Origin: Apostichopus japonicus
Taxonomy: Eukaryota > Echinodermata > Holothuroidea > Aspidochirotida > Stichopodidae
Assembly (NCBI RefSeq): GCF_037975245.1
Contig: NC_092575.1
Coordinates: 13,499,001 to 13,563,000, forward strand
Reading direction: 5' to 3'
DNA length: 64,000 nucleotides
Made by a program: the position numbers and the translations under genes. This document shows, in pieces, positions 63,601 through 64,000 of the stretch. The stretch's first letter is position 1. Every line of letters begins with the position of its first letter. Below the pieces are notes generated by a model. That model searched no databases. It saw only the letters and a program-made list of their open reading frames with translations, and was not told where the DNA came from.

Positions 63601-64000
63601 CAATTTTGAATAACTTTACGCCTTGGCCAAGAATAAAGAAGTCATCTTCTGCTTAAGTGAAAGTATCATTTCAGCCATTTTTGAAGACTACCACCCTTCT
63701 ATTCCCCAGCCTACACTGCCCCTTCCTGCTTCCCCAAACCTTCGATAAAATATTCAAACATTACTTTCGGCAGTACCACCTCACAGTGTCCTCTTGGGCA
63801 AAGCAGATGCTTTCTTCTCCCCTTTACTTACCCATTGTTGCCCACACCAGAACCTCTCAAACCCAACCAAACCCTGCTGGCTGTGATTCAGTCATTTCCA
63901 AGTTCTGCATTCTTATCTCCATGTCTGCCTACTACCTATTTACCAATTGCAGTACCACCTGACACTCTATGCCATCACAGGTGAATCCTTTCCTTACCCT

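Overview
The window reads as nuclear DNA of a marine invertebrate deuterostome, most likely an echinoderm. The clues are AT-rich, intron-bearing genes with GT-AG junctions, many diverged DNA-transposon and LINE remnants, frequent GTAGGCCTA-type words, and a PTRH2 orthologue and LRAT-domain gene of animal type. This taxonomic call is an inference; no rRNA or mitochondrial marker is present.

Layout. 1-8.2 kb: a long intronless ORF on the minus strand (2218-4989) with four C2H2 fingers and a transposase-like body, then small non-autonomous transposon-like repeats. 8.2-30.1 kb: a giant near-perfect inverted repeat, with arms 8224-19078 and 19521-30094 around a 442-bp spacer. No convincing gene lies in either arm. 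30.4-31.5 kb: a minus-strand LRAT-domain gene just outside the right arm. 31.5-40.3 kb: gene-poor sequence with long TA microsatellites, a 150-bp minisatellite open on both strands (34.9-36.4 kb; minus strand more likely coding), a clean hAT-type MITE (37.15-37.55 kb) and an inverted-end repeat.

40.8-49.6 kb: a complete five-exon PTRH2 gene on the plus strand (178 aa predicted). Its third intron is expanded to about 6.7 kb and carries a sense-oriented LINE with an intact 969-codon endonuclease/reverse-transcriptase ORF. The LINE is followed by 22 tandem copies of a 97-bp unit that appear to form its 3' UTR. 49.6-55.8 kb: intergenic and 3' UTR sequence. 55.8-63.1 kb: the last seven exons of a minus-strand gene whose 5' part lies beyond the window; all splice phases fit and it encodes a coiled-coil-rich protein I do not recognise. 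It is convergent with PTRH2.

The strongest candidates for follow-up are the 21.9-kb palindrome with its uneven arm divergence, the 150-bp repeat with nested peptide structure, and the LINE with a higher-order tandem array in its 3' UTR. Nothing here forms an operon; the genes appear to be independent transcription units. The inverted-repeat arms were compared by eye in many segments, not base by base throughout.
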